Assembly (NCBI GenBank): GCA_900450595.1
Contig: UGGS01000001.1
Span: forward strand, 1,922,001 to 1,986,000
Source of the DNA: [Flavobacterium] thermophilum
Lineage (GTDB): Bacteria; Bacillota; Bacilli; Bacillales; Anoxybacillaceae
Length of the DNA stretch: 64,000 nt
Direction of reading: 5' to 3'
The notes under the pieces are model-generated. The model saw only the letters and a list, made by a program, of their open reading frames with translations. It searched no databases and was not told where the DNA came from. This document shows, in pieces, positions 45,679 to 54,894 of the stretch. Each line of letters starts with the position of its first letter. Position 1 is the stretch's first letter. The position numbers and the translations under genes were made by a program.

Positions 45679-46284
45679 TCAAAACACGAACGGCTGGCCG
45701 ACTTCGTACTCGTCGGAGAGCACAAGAATCCCTTTTTCTTGCGGGGCGTTCGGCAGCCCGAGTTCGCGTGCCGAACAAATCATGCCGGATGACCGGACGC
45801 CGCGCAGCTCGCTTTCCTGAATGACAAGGCCGCTCGGCATGACGGCGCCGATTTTGGCGACGACGACTTTCTGCCCGGCGGCGACGTTCGGCGCCCCACA
45901 GACGATTTGCAGCACTTCACCGCCGACATCGACTTGGCAGACGCTCAGTTTGTCGGCGTTCGGATGCTTCGTTTTTTCTTTCACATATCCGACGACAAAC
46001 TTCGGCGACAAATCAGCCTCGATCGGTTCGTCAAAACCGTTTTTCGCCAAAATGTCATTGATGACGCCAACGAGTTCTTCATCGACATCGAGCGGGCCAC
46101 TGCCGGAAAACGGATGGTATGAAGAAGCGGAAAAAATGTTGTAACCGACCGTCTCTCCGCTCCGCTCCGAAAAAATGCGAACGACGTCGCCTCGTTTCAC
46201 AAACGCCCGCTCTTCGGCAGGAATCGGCTTCAGCGACACAAGCAATACATCGCCGATTCCTTCGCGATTGTAAAATACATTCAT
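45679..46284 (-). CDS. ytpR: tRNA-binding-domain protein YtpR
   Basis: A 201-residue protein, the same length as B. subtilis YtpR. Residues about 85-195 form an EMAP/Phe-tRNA-synthetase-beta type OB fold ([20 protein letters not shown], then [17 protein letters not shown] and [18 protein letters not shown]). The first 85 residues are a separate YtpR-specific domain. It may bind tRNA or other structured RNA; function unproven. The start is ATG 46284 after AAGGAGG. It lies between ytpQ and sftA on one strand. Confidence 0.93.
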   Translation of the reverse strand: MNVFYNREGIGDVLLVSLKPIPAEERAFVKRGDVVRIFSERSGETVGYNIFSASSYHPFSGSGPLDVDEELVGVINDILAKNGFDEPIEADLSPKFVVGYVKEKTKHPNADKLSVCQVDVGGEVLQIVCGAPNVAAGQKVVVAKIGAVMPSGLVIQESELRGVRSSGMICSARELGLPNAPQEKGILVLSDEYEVGQPFVF

Positions 46285-46305
46285 CGGTTGATTCCTCCTT
46301 GCACC

Positions 46306-47103
46306 TTATGTTCTCCGTTTTTTTCCTAAAATAAAAATAGGTTCCAACTCTCCGTTTTCGTACAAAAAGGATAAGGCGGTAATCGGCACGCGGCCGCCGG
46401 CAAAAAAACTCATCGTCATTTGCGCTAGAACGTCGTAGCCGACCTCGTTGCGCAAATCGGCGATAATGAGCACATCTTGATGCGGGACGGCCAACGCCAT
46501 CGTCCCTTCGATGCGCGCTTCCATTTCCGCCAAAAATGCCTCGTTCAACAACCGGCTCGCATCATAGCCGTCGTTCGTGTTGACAAAATAAAACACGTTG
46601 TCCGCCACGCGGTCTTCTTTCACCGGCGTCGGCAACGACCGGACGTTGAAACGGGCGATTTCCTTCACCCGCTCGGCGCTCCACCGCTCCGCTTTCAGCA
46701 TTTGTTCATCGATCAAGCGGTACGTTTTGCCTAAATCAAGCGCATAATAAATGCGCGTTTCCGCCGTATGGCCATCGTGCACAAGCGGCACGCCTTCTTT
46801 CGTCTCCGTCGGAAACGATGTCGAGCGAATGACCGGGTAAATGTTCCGCTCGTTGCCGAAAAGCGCGACCGCTTCTTCCATCGTTTTCAGCGTTTGTTCC
46901 ACGTAATAGACGATTTCGCGCACCGCTTCGTCTTTTTGATCGTGCCACTTGGCGATCACGCCGGGAAGCGAAATCGTCACGCCTTTTTTCGTGCGTTCAT
47001 CCTCGATGCGCATCGCATCCTGCTTGGCGTCAAAGCGAAACGTCCAGTGCGGATGGCCGCCTAGACGCTTCTTGATCGTCTCGTACATTTGCCGGCTGTC
47101 CAT
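46306..47103 (-). CDS. ytpQ: DUF1444 protein YtpQ
   Basis: A 265-residue DUF1444 protein (B. subtilis YtpQ 268). The N-terminus is [20 protein letters not shown], and internal conserved stretches include [10 protein letters not shown] and [20 protein letters not shown]. It is soluble with no recognised catalytic motif. The start is ATG 47103 behind AAGGAGG. Only 21 bp separate it from ytpR, so the two are cotranscribed. Function is unknown. Confidence 0.9.
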   Translation of the reverse strand: MDSRQMYETIKKRLGGHPHWTFRFDAKQDAMRIEDERTKKGVTISLPGVIAKWHDQKDEAVREIVYYVEQTLKTMEEAVALFGNERNIYPVIRSTSFPTETKEGVPLVHDGHTAETRIYYALDLGKTYRLIDEQMLKAERWSAERVKEIARFNVRSLPTPVKEDRVADNVFYFVNTNDGYDASRLLNEAFLAEMEARIEGTMALAVPHQDVLIIADLRNEVGYDVLAQMTMSFFAGGRVPITALSFLYENGELEPIFILGKKRRT

Positions 47104-47149
47104 TCGTCTGCCTCCTTAGCGTAATGGCGTCGTCAGCCGCTCCCTTTTA

Positions 47150-47680
47150 TCATACCGTGAACGGTCCGTTTTGGCAAAAAAACTCATAGTGGCCGGCCAG
47201 CAGCTCGACGATGTGGGAAAACATCGCCGCACGCTTGATGCGCCCGTTCGTCAACACGCCGACCGCCCCTTCGTTCGTCCGGATGTTCCGCCGCCCCGTA
47301 TATTCCTCCATCACCTCGCCGAGTTCTCTTCCCGCTTCAAGTTCGGCGCCGATCTCCGGCGGCAGGGCAAGGCGCGCGCCCGCCGCGGTGAGGACAAGGC
47401 CGCTTCGGTCGGCCAGCGCCCCCCAATTGCACAGCCACCATTGCCCGTCGATCCGCATCACGCCGCCTTCCAACCCGATGCCGATCTCCGCTCCTGCCGC
47501 GTCCAGCGCCCGTTTGGCGCGGTTCATCGCCCCAAGCCGCGTTTCTTCATCGGACAGCGGCTGGACGGAGACGCCGGAGGGCACGTCCAGCGGCACAAGG
47601 CGCCACGACGGCGCGGCGAACACCGCGCGGACGGCGGCAACTTTCGCTTCATTTTTCGTTCCGACCGCAACAGTTTTCAT
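47150..47680 (-). CDS. DUF84-family nucleoside-triphosphatase-like protein
   Basis: A 176-residue DUF84 protein related to YjjX-type inosine/xanthosine triphosphatases. The N-terminal GTKNEAKVAAVRAVF corresponds to the substrate loop, with QPLSDEETRLGAMNRAKRAL and GIGLEGGVM further on. It may remove non-canonical purine nucleotides. Two adjacent ATGs exist; the second is 7 bases after AGGAGG and is chosen. It takes the place where B. subtilis has the thioredoxin-like ytpP. Confidence 0.82.
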   Translation of the reverse strand: MKTVAVGTKNEAKVAAVRAVFAAPSWRLVPLDVPSGVSVQPLSDEETRLGAMNRAKRALDAAGAEIGIGLEGGVMRIDGQWWLCNWGALADRSGLVLTAAGARLALPPEIGAELEAGRELGEVMEEYTGRRNIRTNEGAVGVLTNGRIKRAAMFSHIVELLAGHYEFFCQNGPFTV

Positions 47681-47764
47681 CATTGTCCCTCCTTCGCATG
47701 GAAAAGGAGAAGCTGCCGCTTCTCCCCCTCCCTTTGTTCCGCTCTGCCGTTCGTTTCTCTTTGC

Positions 47765-48841
47765 CTAGCTGTTTTGGCGGATCGCCTCAACCGTCGCCCG
47801 GTCGCACCGTTTCACGAGCTCGACGATGAGTGCTTTCGCCGCCGCATAATCGTCGACATGAATGATCGCCGCATGCGTATGAATGTAGCGGGCGCAAATG
47901 CCGATCACCGCCGATGGCACGCCGCGGTTGGCGACATGGACTCGCCCGGCGTCTGTCCCCCCGCCCGGGGAAATGAAAAATTGGTACGGCACATCAAGCG
48001 ACTCGGCCGTATCGAGCACAAATTCGCGCATGCCGCGGTGCGTGATCATCGTCCGGTCGTACAGACGGACGAGCGCTCCTTTCCCGATATGGCCAAACGC
48101 CTGCTTGTCGCCGGTCATATCGTTCGCCGGGCTCGCCTCAAGGGCGAAGAAGATGTCCGGATTGATCATCGTGGCCGCCGTCTGCGCCCCGCGCAGCCCG
48201 ACTTCTTCCTGCACAGTCGCGCCGGCGTACAGGACGTTCGGCAGCGCAGCGCCTTGGAGCTCTTTCAGCAGTTCAATCGCCAACCCGCAGCCAAACCGGT
48301 TGTCCCACGCCTTCGCCATCACCGTCTTCCCGTTCGCCAACGGCGTAAACGGGCTGATCGGCACGATCGGCTGGCCGGGGCGAATGCCGATGCGCTCCGC
48401 GTCGTCGCGGCTTTCCGCGCCGATGTCAATGAGCATGTTTTTCAGGTCCATCGGCTTATTGCGCTGCTCTTCATCAAGCAGGTGCGGCGGAATCGAGCCG
48501 ATGACGCCGATGACCGGCCCGTTGTCCGTGATGATTTGCACGCGCTGGGCGAGCAGCACTTGGTTCCACCAGCCGCCGAGCGTTTGAAAGCGGATCATGC
48601 CGTTGTCGGTGATCGCCGTCACCATAAACCCGACCTCATCCATATGACCGGCGACCATCACCGTCGGGCCGGTTTCGTCGCCGCGCTTGACGCCGAAAAC
48701 GCTGCCGAGCCGGTCTTGCACCACTTCATCGGCATACTTCGCCAGCTCTTGGCGCATAAACTGGCGCACCGGATGTTCATAGCCCGGCGCCCCCGGCAGC
48801 TCGGTCAACGTCTGAAACAATTGGAGCGTTTCTTCATTCAT
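47765..48841 (-). CDS. ytoP: M42-family aminopeptidase YtoP
   Basis: A 358-residue M42 metallo-aminopeptidase (B. subtilis YtoP 357), a type that forms large dodecameric cytoplasmic particles. Dizinc ligands are His in [11 protein letters not shown], Asp in [10 protein letters not shown], Glu in [12 protein letters not shown], Glu in [11 protein letters not shown] and His in [11 protein letters not shown]. It trims N-terminal residues from small peptides. The start is ATG 48841 after AAAGGAAGA. Confidence 0.94.
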   Translation of the reverse strand: MNEETLQLFQTLTELPGAPGYEHPVRQFMRQELAKYADEVVQDRLGSVFGVKRGDETGPTVMVAGHMDEVGFMVTAITDNGMIRFQTLGGWWNQVLLAQRVQIITDNGPVIGVIGSIPPHLLDEEQRNKPMDLKNMLIDIGAESRDDAERIGIRPGQPIVPISPFTPLANGKTVMAKAWDNRFGCGLAIELLKELQGAALPNVLYAGATVQEEVGLRGAQTAATMINPDIFFALEASPANDMTGDKQAFGHIGKGALVRLYDRTMITHRGMREFVLDTAESLDVPYQFFISPGGGTDAGRVHVANRGVPSAVIGICARYIHTHAAIIHVDDYAAAKALIVELVKRCDRATVEAIRQNS

Positions 48842-48946
48842 CGCCTATCTTCCTTTCTGTTTTCAGTTCCTTTTCCCGTTCTGCTTACCTATTTCGCCAA
48901 AATCGGCTATACTAAACCGTATCAAGGCAAAAGGAGGACCGAACGC

Positions 48947-49243
48947 ATGGCTTGGAAAAAATGGATCGTTGGCGCCGCAGTGGGCGCCGCCGCCATCTGC
49001 GCCGTCCGCGCCGCCGCAAAGCCGACGCTTCTCGCGCCGGAACAAGCGCTCGCGATGGCGAAACGCGCACTCGGCGGACCGCGCCCCATTCGCGGTTCAT
49101 GGATTCAAGTTGCGCCGGAGCAGTATGAGAAAAACGGGTTGACGTACACTGTTTACCGCGGCGGCGTTTGCCGCGATGACGGGGACGCGGAATTTTTCGT
49201 CAACGCCTACACCGGCGCGGTCATCGAGGCCAAACCGTTATAG
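48947..49243 (+). CDS. ytzB: PepSY-domain protein YtzB
   Basis: A 98-residue protein. An N-terminal hydrophobic helix (about 5-24, [20 protein letters not shown]) probably anchors or exports it, followed by one PepSY-like domain ([13 protein letters not shown] onward, ending in [15 protein letters not shown]). The start is ATG 48947 after AAGGAGG; a TATACT box lies at 48908-48913. The gene ends tail-to-tail with ytnP. PepSY proteins often restrain peptidases, but no target is shown. Confidence 0.85.
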   Translation: MAWKKWIVGAAVGAAAICAVRAAAKPTLLAPEQALAMAKRALGGPRPIRGSWIQVAPEQYEKNGLTYTVYRGGVCRDDGDAEFFVNAYTGAVIEAKPL

Positions 49244-50089
49244 CGGCGGGCGGTTCCGCTTCACCGCCGCGGCGATCGCGCCGTCCGCCTGCCATTTCAC
49301 CGCCCGGTAATAAGCGTCATGGTAAAACGTAAACCAGGCGTTTCGCTCCATGCCGTACGGGAGCCATCGCTGTTTGGCAAAAATGGAATCCATCGGGTAG
49401 TCGTCGTACGCCATCACCCAAAGCACGTTTTGATGGGCGTGCGTCCCGAGCAAATCGCCAAGATGAATCGCCATCTCCCCGTCTGATTCGATCACCACGA
49501 TCGCATGGCCGGCGCTGTGGCCGCCGGTATGTATAAGGCGGATTCCCGGAACGACTTCGGTCTCTTTCGCAAACGGAACGACTTGTTCGGCGATCGGTTC
49601 CCAGTTTTCTTTCCAATACGTATTGCGCGAACGAATGTTCGGATTTCGCATCTCATCCCACTCAACATCCGACACGATGACCGCCGCCCGCGGAAACGCC
49701 GGCACGAGCCGCCCGTCTTCCCACACTGTCAAGCCGCACGCATGGTCAAAATGAAGATGCGTCATGATGACAATGTCAATGTCGCAGCGCGCAAGCCCAA
49801 GCGCGGCAAGCGACTCATCGAGCGACGATTCTTCGGTGACGCCGAAATTGCGCTTTTGTTTGTCGGTCAGCTTGCCGTTGCCGATGCCGGACTCAATGAG
49901 CAGCCGCTTGCCGCCCGCTTCAACCAAAATCGGGTCGGTGCGCAGCTCAATCTGGTTGTTGTCGTTTGGCGGATACTTTTTCGACCAAAGCGGCTTCGGA
50001 ACGACGCCAAACATCGCCCCGCCGTCCAGGTGAGTGACGCCTCCGTTCAGCCACGTCAAGGTGATTTGCCCGATTTTCAGCTGTTCCAT
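49238..50089 (-). CDS. ytnP: Metallo-beta-lactamase-fold lactonase YtnP
   Basis: A 283-residue protein of the AHL-lactonase-like branch (B. subtilis YtnP 281). The dimetal motif is [11 protein letters not shown] near residue 110, with further ligands in [18 protein letters not shown] and a later His. YtnP-type enzymes open lactone rings of signalling molecules. The second of two near ATGs (50089, MEQLKIGQ) is 8 bases from AAGGGGG and is chosen. The stop codons of ytnP and ytzB lie side by side (49238-49240 and 49241-49243). Confidence 0.9.
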   Translation of the reverse strand: MEQLKIGQITLTWLNGGVTHLDGGAMFGVVPKPLWSKKYPPNDNNQIELRTDPILVEAGGKRLLIESGIGNGKLTDKQKRNFGVTEESSLDESLAALGLARCDIDIVIMTHLHFDHACGLTVWEDGRLVPAFPRAAVIVSDVEWDEMRNPNIRSRNTYWKENWEPIAEQVVPFAKETEVVPGIRLIHTGGHSAGHAIVVIESDGEMAIHLGDLLGTHAHQNVLWVMAYDDYPMDSIFAKQRWLPYGMERNAWFTFYHDAYYRAVKWQADGAIAAAVKRNRPPL

Positions 50090-50135
50090 GTCCATCTCCC
50101 CCTTCCTTAGTGTACCATTTTCTTCATAATCGAGA

Positions 50136-50187
50136 AAGAAAAAAACCGCCCCGCCGTTCCGTTCTAAACCGATGGGGAAAACGGCGG
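50136..50187 (-). terminator. Orphan terminator-like hairpin
   Basis: CCGCCGTT (50151-50158) pairs with AACGGCGG (50180-50187). The minus-strand copy continues GGCGGTTTTTTTC. No gene lies between it and the trmB terminator, so what it ends is unknown. Confidence 0.5.
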
Positions 50188-50203
50188 TGTTCCGTGGGCG
50201 AAC

Positions 50204-50300
50204 CGGTGCGGTTCAACATTTTTCTGTTTGAGCCGACGATCATATCGATGACCAAAAACGGGATGAAAATCGGTGCGGTTCAGCCTTTTTCCGTTTGAGC
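50204..50300. repeat. 30-bp imperfect direct repeat (two copies)
   Basis: The 50090-50516 stretch has no convincing gene. Within it, 50204-50233 and 50271-50300 match at 27 of 30 bases (both start CGGTGCGGTTCA and end GTTTGAGC), with a 37-bp spacer. The offset of 67 bp is not a multiple of three, so it is not a protein repeat. Confidence 0.6.
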
Positions 50301-50473
50301 GCCGTCGTTCGTCCTTTCCGGCCAAAGCGGCTTGGCTGCGATTCGGCGTTTTTCCATATCCCCCGCCGCTGCAAGGCCGGAAGCGCTCACCCGCTTCGGC
50401 GTTCGCGAAATGGACCGGCACCGTTCTCCCCGATCGCGGCAGCGCATCGTCCGCCCCCCGCCGGCTGTTCGTA

Positions 50474-50505
50474 AAACAAAAAAGAGCCCCGCCTGTTGGG
50501 GCTCT
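50474..50505 (-). terminator. Terminator after trmB
   Basis: A stem AGAGCCCC/GGGGCTCT (50483-50490 / 50498-50505) is followed on the minus strand by TTTTTTGTTTT. Confidence 0.85.
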
Positions 50506-50516
50506 TCCGTTTGCGG

Positions 50517-51164
50517 CTACGCCCGCCGCGGGCGCACCGCCTCGCAGCGGTAAATGCGGTTGCCTTTGGCGGAAAACTTCTCTTCGTATTCGGTCATCAC
50601 ATTGCCTTCCACACCGCTCCGATGCAAATCGAGCTGGACCGCCGCGAGCACAAAGCCGTATTGCGACAAGCTGACGAGCGAGTATTCAAAAAACGACTGG
50701 TTGTCCGTTTTCAAATGAATGTCGCCGTCTTCCGTCAAAATGCGCTCATAGAGCGCCAAGAAATCCCGGTATGTAAGCCGCCGCTTCTCGTGCCGCTTTT
50801 TCGGCCACGGATCGGAAAAATTCAAATAAATGCGGGAGACTTCCCCGTCGGCAAAAAATGCGCCGACGTCTTTCGCATTGGCATTGAGCAGCCGCACGTT
50901 CGGCAGCTCGCTCTCAATCAGCTTGTCCAGCGCCGATACGAGCACGCTCGGATACAGCTCGATGCCGATGAAATTGATATCGGGATGAAGCTTCGCCATT
51001 TCGGTGATAAATTTCCCTTTCCCCGTGCCGATTTCAATATGGATCGGCCGCTCGTTGCCGAACAGTTCGCGCCACCGCCCGCGCCTCGCTTCCGGGTCGG
51101 GAATGACGTAATGCGGATAAGCGGCGATTTTGTCTTTCGCCCACGGTTTGTTGCGCAAACGCAT
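50517..51164 (-). CDS. trmB: tRNA (guanine-N7)-methyltransferase
   Basis: A 215-residue TrmB (B. subtilis 213) that methylates G46 of tRNA. The SAM site is [13 protein letters not shown] near residue 41, IGIELYP follows, and [16 protein letters not shown] is the signature catalytic/tRNA-binding loop. The start is ATG 51164 with AGAGGTG 5 bases upstream. It is monocistronic with its own terminator. Confidence 0.96.
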   Translation of the reverse strand: MRLRNKPWAKDKIAAYPHYVIPDPEARRGRWRELFGNERPIHIEIGTGKGKFITEMAKLHPDINFIGIELYPSVLVSALDKLIESELPNVRLLNANAKDVGAFFADGEVSRIYLNFSDPWPKKRHEKRRLTYRDFLALYERILTEDGDIHLKTDNQSFFEYSLVSLSQYGFVLAAVQLDLHRSGVEGNVMTEYEEKFSAKGNRIYRCEAVRPRRA

Positions 51165-51303
51165 ACGGACACCTCTGCCTCGTTGAATTTGTCAGTTTGA
51201 CGATACCATAGTCGCGTCCAAAGACGCAAACGCCCGGGCATAAACGCAGCTGCGCCCGGGCATATTAACAACGTACAGCTTTGCTTGAAGGATGGTGATC
51301 GGC

Positions 51304-51573
51304 ATGCCGCTCGACCATAACGACCAATTGACCGTGCTGAAAGATATTTTATCCGAACATCAGCTTGATTGCTGCGGAACCGTCTCCGAATGTGAACAAA
51401 TTGAGCGGCTTGCAAAGTCGCTGCTTGCCAACAGCGAAGTGAACGCCCATGTCAAGCAAATTCTCCCGAACATTTACGCCTACGGCCAAGGCGGAAAATA
51501 CAGCGCCGATTTAAGCGCCCACATTTCCGCGCATCAAAGCCAGCTCGCCGACTGGGTGAACGAGCTCTCCTGA
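51304..51573 (+). CDS. ytzH: YtzH-like protein
   Basis: An 89-residue soluble helical protein of the YtzH-like family, beginning MPLDHNDQLTVLKDILSEHQ and containing two Cys (DCCGTVSECEQIERLAK). It is divergent from trmB and convergent with ytmP, as in B. subtilis. The start is ATG 51304 because AAGGATGGTGAT lies immediately upstream; an in-frame ATG four codons earlier is inside that site. Function is unknown. Confidence 0.82.
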   Translation: MPLDHNDQLTVLKDILSEHQLDCCGTVSECEQIERLAKSLLANSEVNAHVKQILPNIYAYGQGGKYSADLSAHISAHQSQLADWVNELS

Positions 51574-51624
51574 ACAGGGGGCGGCGCGAAACCGCCGCGC
51601 TTTGCGCTGCCGCTTCGGTGCATG

Positions 51625-52410
51625 TCAAAGCGGGTCGGACAAAACACGGTGCAAAAGTTGGAGCGACCGCTCCTTTTCTTTTTGCCAGTCCTTTCCCTTC
51701 GGCCAAAACAGCGAGTAAAGCGTATGGGCGATCGTATACCACTTCAGGCGGAGGCCAAGCTCCTCCGTCCACGCCACCCCGTACTCGCGCAGCCACGCTT
51801 CCCATTCGGCGCGCGGAATGTACAGATAAAGCAGCGTGCCGATGTCAATGGCCGGATCCGCAATGACCGCCCCGTCCCAATCGATCAAGTACAACGTGCC
51901 GTCATCGGCCAGTAGCCAATTGTTATGGTTGATGTCACAGTGGCAAACGACGTATTGATCAGCCGGCAGGAGCGAGACGCGCAACTCGAGCCAGCCGAGC
52001 GCTTCGGAAACAGCCGCCGCACCGAGCGGATGGCGCCGCTGCTGCTCGGCGAGCGCAGCGAACATCGCCTCAGGGTGCAGCGGCGTTTTGCCAAGCCGCT
52101 GAAGCATCGTCACGAGTTCTTTCGAGCCGTGAATTTTCTTCAGCAGCGCCGCCACCTGCCCGCTCTTCATTTCATGCGGCTTCAATTCCCGCCCGTTCAG
52201 CCATTGCTGGGCCGTAAACACATCGCCGTTTTCCAGCCGTTTCGTCCACACAAGCTTCGGGACGATGCCCTCGGCGGACAGCACGGCAAGAAACGGGGAA
52301 GAATTCCGTTTCAAAAACAGCTTCTTCCCCTCATATTCCGCAAAATACGCATCCCCTGTTGCACCGCCAGCCGGAGTGATCGCCCACTCCTTACCTAGTA
52401 ACTGTTCCAA
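51625..52410 (-). CDS. ytmP: Aminoglycoside-phosphotransferase/choline-kinase fold protein YtmP
   Basis: A 261-residue kinase-fold protein. KKLFLKRNSSPF holds the ATP-binding lysine, the catalytic loop is CHCDINHNNWLL near 158, and the metal Asp is in LIDWDGAVIADPAIDIG. The family phosphorylates small molecules such as choline or sugars; substrate unknown. The start is TTG, 7 bases after AGGTGAAC. A promoter and a terminator-like hairpin precede it. It neighbours the pullulanase gene. Confidence 0.88.
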   Translation of the reverse strand: MEQLLGKEWAITPAGGATGDAYFAEYEGKKLFLKRNSSPFLAVLSAEGIVPKLVWTKRLENGDVFTAQQWLNGRELKPHEMKSGQVAALLKKIHGSKELVTMLQRLGKTPLHPEAMFAALAEQQRRHPLGAAAVSEALGWLELRVSLLPADQYVVCHCDINHNNWLLADDGTLYLIDWDGAVIADPAIDIGTLLYLYIPRAEWEAWLREYGVAWTEELGLRLKWYTIAHTLYSLFWPKGKDWQKEKERSLQLLHRVLSDPL

Positions 52411-52439
52411 AGCATGTTCACCTGCGACTTAAAGTACAA

Positions 52440-52476
52440 ATAAAAAGGACGGCCATCCCGCGTCCTGCTTCCGTCC
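52440..52476 (-). terminator. Hairpin with U run in the ytmP leader
   Basis: GGACGG/CCGTCC (52476-52471 / 52452-52447 on the minus strand) with an 18-base loop is followed by TTTTTATTT. It lies downstream of a promoter-like TATAAT and upstream of ytmP, so it is either the pullulanase gene terminator or an attenuator. Confidence 0.55.
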
Positions 52477-52487
52477 ATGTTACTTGT

Positions 52488-52517
52488 ATTATACTGAAAT
52501 ACAGCCCCGGCATGCAA
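52488..52517 (-). promoter_or_regulatory. Promoter-like sequence for ytmP
   Basis: TTGCAT (minus, 52517-52512) and TATAAT (52493-52488) are 18 bp apart. Confidence 0.5.
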
Positions 52518-52608
52518 ACATTTTTCTTGCCAAACAAACTTCCTAAAGCTCCCATCCTTCATCCGCCAAGGCGAAAAAACGGCGGGGCCGCTGTCATGCC
52601 GTCCGGCT

Positions 52609-54789
52609 TCATTTTCCGTTTTCCACATCCGCGGCCGCGCCCGTTTTGACGAGCACCCATGTGCCGATGCCGTCCGCGTCCAAAAAGCGGCGCACTTGCC
52701 GAAGAGGGACGGTCCCGCTTTGCTCTCCGTCGCATACAACGTGCCATTCCCCGTCATCCGGAAGGGCGATGACTACCCCAGTTTCCTCGTTATGGTGAAT
52801 GACGACAATGTCCGTCCACGGTCCGTAAAGGGCGACATCGCGCAGCCAATAAGCGATGACCGATGGAGGGGTTGGTTCGAGAAACGTCAAATGGCGCTGC
52901 ACATCGACTTCGGTCGCTAGGCGGAACGCGCCGTGCGCCCGACGGATAGCGATCAATCCTTGGATGTAGCGGACATCGTCTTCATAGCGGCTTTTCCGCT
53001 CCCAGTCAAGCCGATTGACCGCATCGGGCGACCGGTAGCTGTTTTCGTCGCCGCCTTTCGTCCGATAAAACTCTTGTCCGCTGTGCAAAAACGGGATGCC
53101 TTGCGCCAACAGAACGATTGCAGTCGCCAATTTTTGCCGTTTGCGACGAAGCCATTCCGGTTCATGGCCGTTGGCGGCCTCCATTTTGTCCCAAAATGTA
53201 TGGTTGTCATGGCATTCGACATAGTTGACCGATTGAAGCGGATGGCAAAACAGACCGCCGAACGCCTCCAGGCTGCCGGCGATCGCCGTTTTGACCTGCT
53301 CGCGGCCGGCGGAGTCGCCAAGAGCGAACCCGCGGTCCGGCAAATAGAAGGTGCTGCCTTTGACCGCATCGCGGAACCGGTCATTGAAATAGGCAAGGCG
53401 CGGCAGCCGCTTGGCGTTCGCCATCGTCGCTTTTTGCTCCGGAGCGAGCGGCGTCGGCAAGTCCCAGCCTTCCCCATAGACGAGAATGGACGGGTCGATC
53501 GCATCGAGGGCGTCGCGCACCGACTTCATCGTTTCGATATCATGCACGCCCATCAAATCAAAACGAAACCCGTTTATGCCGTACTCTTTCGCCCAAAACA
53601 CCACTGAATCGACAATCCAGCGGCGCGCCATCCGCCGCTCGGAGGCGATATCGTTGCCGACGCCGGTGCCGTTGGCCGGCCGGCCGTAGGCGTCATAGCG
53701 GAAGTAATAGCCGGGAACAAGCTTCTCAAGCGGCGACTGCTCCCGGTCGTACACATGGTTGTACACCGCGTCCATCACGACGCGCAAGCCGTTTTCCTGC
53801 AGCGCGCGGATCGCCTGCTTCAGCTCGACAATGCGCGCGTATGGGTCATGCGGATCGGTGGCATAGCTTCCTTCCGGCGCATATAGATGGAGCGGATTGT
53901 ATCCCCAGTTGTAGGCCGCTTGTGGATCGCGCTCATCGACCCCGGCGAAATCGGCAAACGGCATGAGCTGGACATGGGTGACGCCCAGCTCCTTCAAATA
54001 GGAAAGCCCGGTGACGGTCCCGTTCGGCCCGCGCGTATGTTCCTCCGTCAGCCCGAGGTATTTTCCTTTCCAGACGGCGCCGCTGTCGGGATGGCTCGTA
54101 AAATCGCGGATGCTCAGCTCGTAAATGACGGCATCGGTCGGCGACGGGCATGGCGGAAGCGGCGGAGCGGGCTTGGCCAGCTTCGTTTTTTCCCAATCTA
54201 CGATCACGCCATACTCTCCGTTGACCGAGACAGCGGTCGCATACGGGTCAACCGCCTCGCGCCAGACGCGGTTGATGCAGGCGACATACATATAGCGCGC
54301 CCGCTCCCAGTCCCCAGGGACGGCCGCCGACCAGACGCCGCGCTCCCCGCGCACAAGCGGCACATAGCGGACATCGCCATGGTCTGGATGGACGAGCTTG
54401 ACGCTCACGGCAGTGGCCGTCGGCGCCCAAACGTGGAAGATCGTCTGCTCTTTCGCATACTCCACGCCAAGCTTTCCGTCGTAAAAAAACTGGTCATCAA
54501 ACGCTTCCGTCCGCACCACCGCCCCGATTTGCACATCGGACTCCTCCCCGGAGCGGGCGCGAATCCAATGCGTCTCTCCAAATTGAAACGGCACCGAAAA
54601 CCGGCACACATATTTGACCGCATCGCCCAAGTCCTCCTTTTGCTGCACCACAAGCGGGATGTCTTCTCCGCTGGGCGCCGTCATCACAAACGGCTCCATG
54701 TTGTCGAGGCAGCGCGCTTTCGGCACGATCACTGTTATTTGATCGATCTCGTCCAAATAGGCGGCAAACGTTCGGCTGATGTGAAGCAT
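52609..54789 (-). CDS. Type I pullulanase
   Basis: A 726-residue GH13 debranching enzyme that cuts alpha-1,6 links in pullulan and limit dextrins (B. subtilis AmyX 718). There is no signal peptide, so it is intracellular and probably acts on glycogen-type or imported dextrins. The pullulanase signature is YNWGYNPLHLY. The catalytic trio is Asp in FRFDLMG, Glu in VYGEGWDL and Asp in ECHDNHTFWD. N-terminal carbohydrate-binding/beta-sandwich domains cover about 1-220. The start is ATG 54789 behind AAGGGGGTGA. Confidence 0.95.
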   Translation of the reverse strand: MLHISRTFAAYLDEIDQITVIVPKARCLDNMEPFVMTAPSGEDIPLVVQQKEDLGDAVKYVCRFSVPFQFGETHWIRARSGEESDVQIGAVVRTEAFDDQFFYDGKLGVEYAKEQTIFHVWAPTATAVSVKLVHPDHGDVRYVPLVRGERGVWSAAVPGDWERARYMYVACINRVWREAVDPYATAVSVNGEYGVIVDWEKTKLAKPAPPLPPCPSPTDAVIYELSIRDFTSHPDSGAVWKGKYLGLTEEHTRGPNGTVTGLSYLKELGVTHVQLMPFADFAGVDERDPQAAYNWGYNPLHLYAPEGSYATDPHDPYARIVELKQAIRALQENGLRVVMDAVYNHVYDREQSPLEKLVPGYYFRYDAYGRPANGTGVGNDIASERRMARRWIVDSVVFWAKEYGINGFRFDLMGVHDIETMKSVRDALDAIDPSILVYGEGWDLPTPLAPEQKATMANAKRLPRLAYFNDRFRDAVKGSTFYLPDRGFALGDSAGREQVKTAIAGSLEAFGGLFCHPLQSVNYVECHDNHTFWDKMEAANGHEPEWLRRKRQKLATAIVLLAQGIPFLHSGQEFYRTKGGDENSYRSPDAVNRLDWERKSRYEDDVRYIQGLIAIRRAHGAFRLATEVDVQRHLTFLEPTPPSVIAYWLRDVALYGPWTDIVVIHHNEETGVVIALPDDGEWHVVCDGEQSGTVPLRQVRRFLDADGIGTWVLVKTGAAADVENGK

Positions 54790-54894
54790 CGCAGTTCACC
54801 CCCTTTTTTTGCCTCCCGTTAGTACTATCATACGCAAAAGAAAAAGGGCGGTGCCAAAAAAACGGCCGGTCGCCCCATCGATGCACACATGATT

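Noticed and set aside
47171..49243. 690-codon open frame on the plus strand opposite ytoP and the DUF84 gene
   Set aside because: It mirrors well-supported minus-strand genes, has His/Arg/Gln-rich composition typical of a reversed GC-rich frame, and only its end coincides with ytzB.
50204..50300. Possible two-repeat CRISPR array (30-bp repeat, 37-bp spacer)
   Set aside because: Only two copies, which differ at three positions; no third copy on either side, no leader-like sequence and no cas gene in the window. Reported as a direct repeat only.
50164..50421. 85-residue minus-strand frame in the trmB-ytnP gap
   Set aside because: No ribosome site; the two DNA repeats inside are read in different frames, so it is not a repeat protein.
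51225..51262. Two GCCCGGGC palindromes between trmB and ytzH
   Set aside because: Short self-complementary GC sequence without a U run on either strand; no defined role can be supported.
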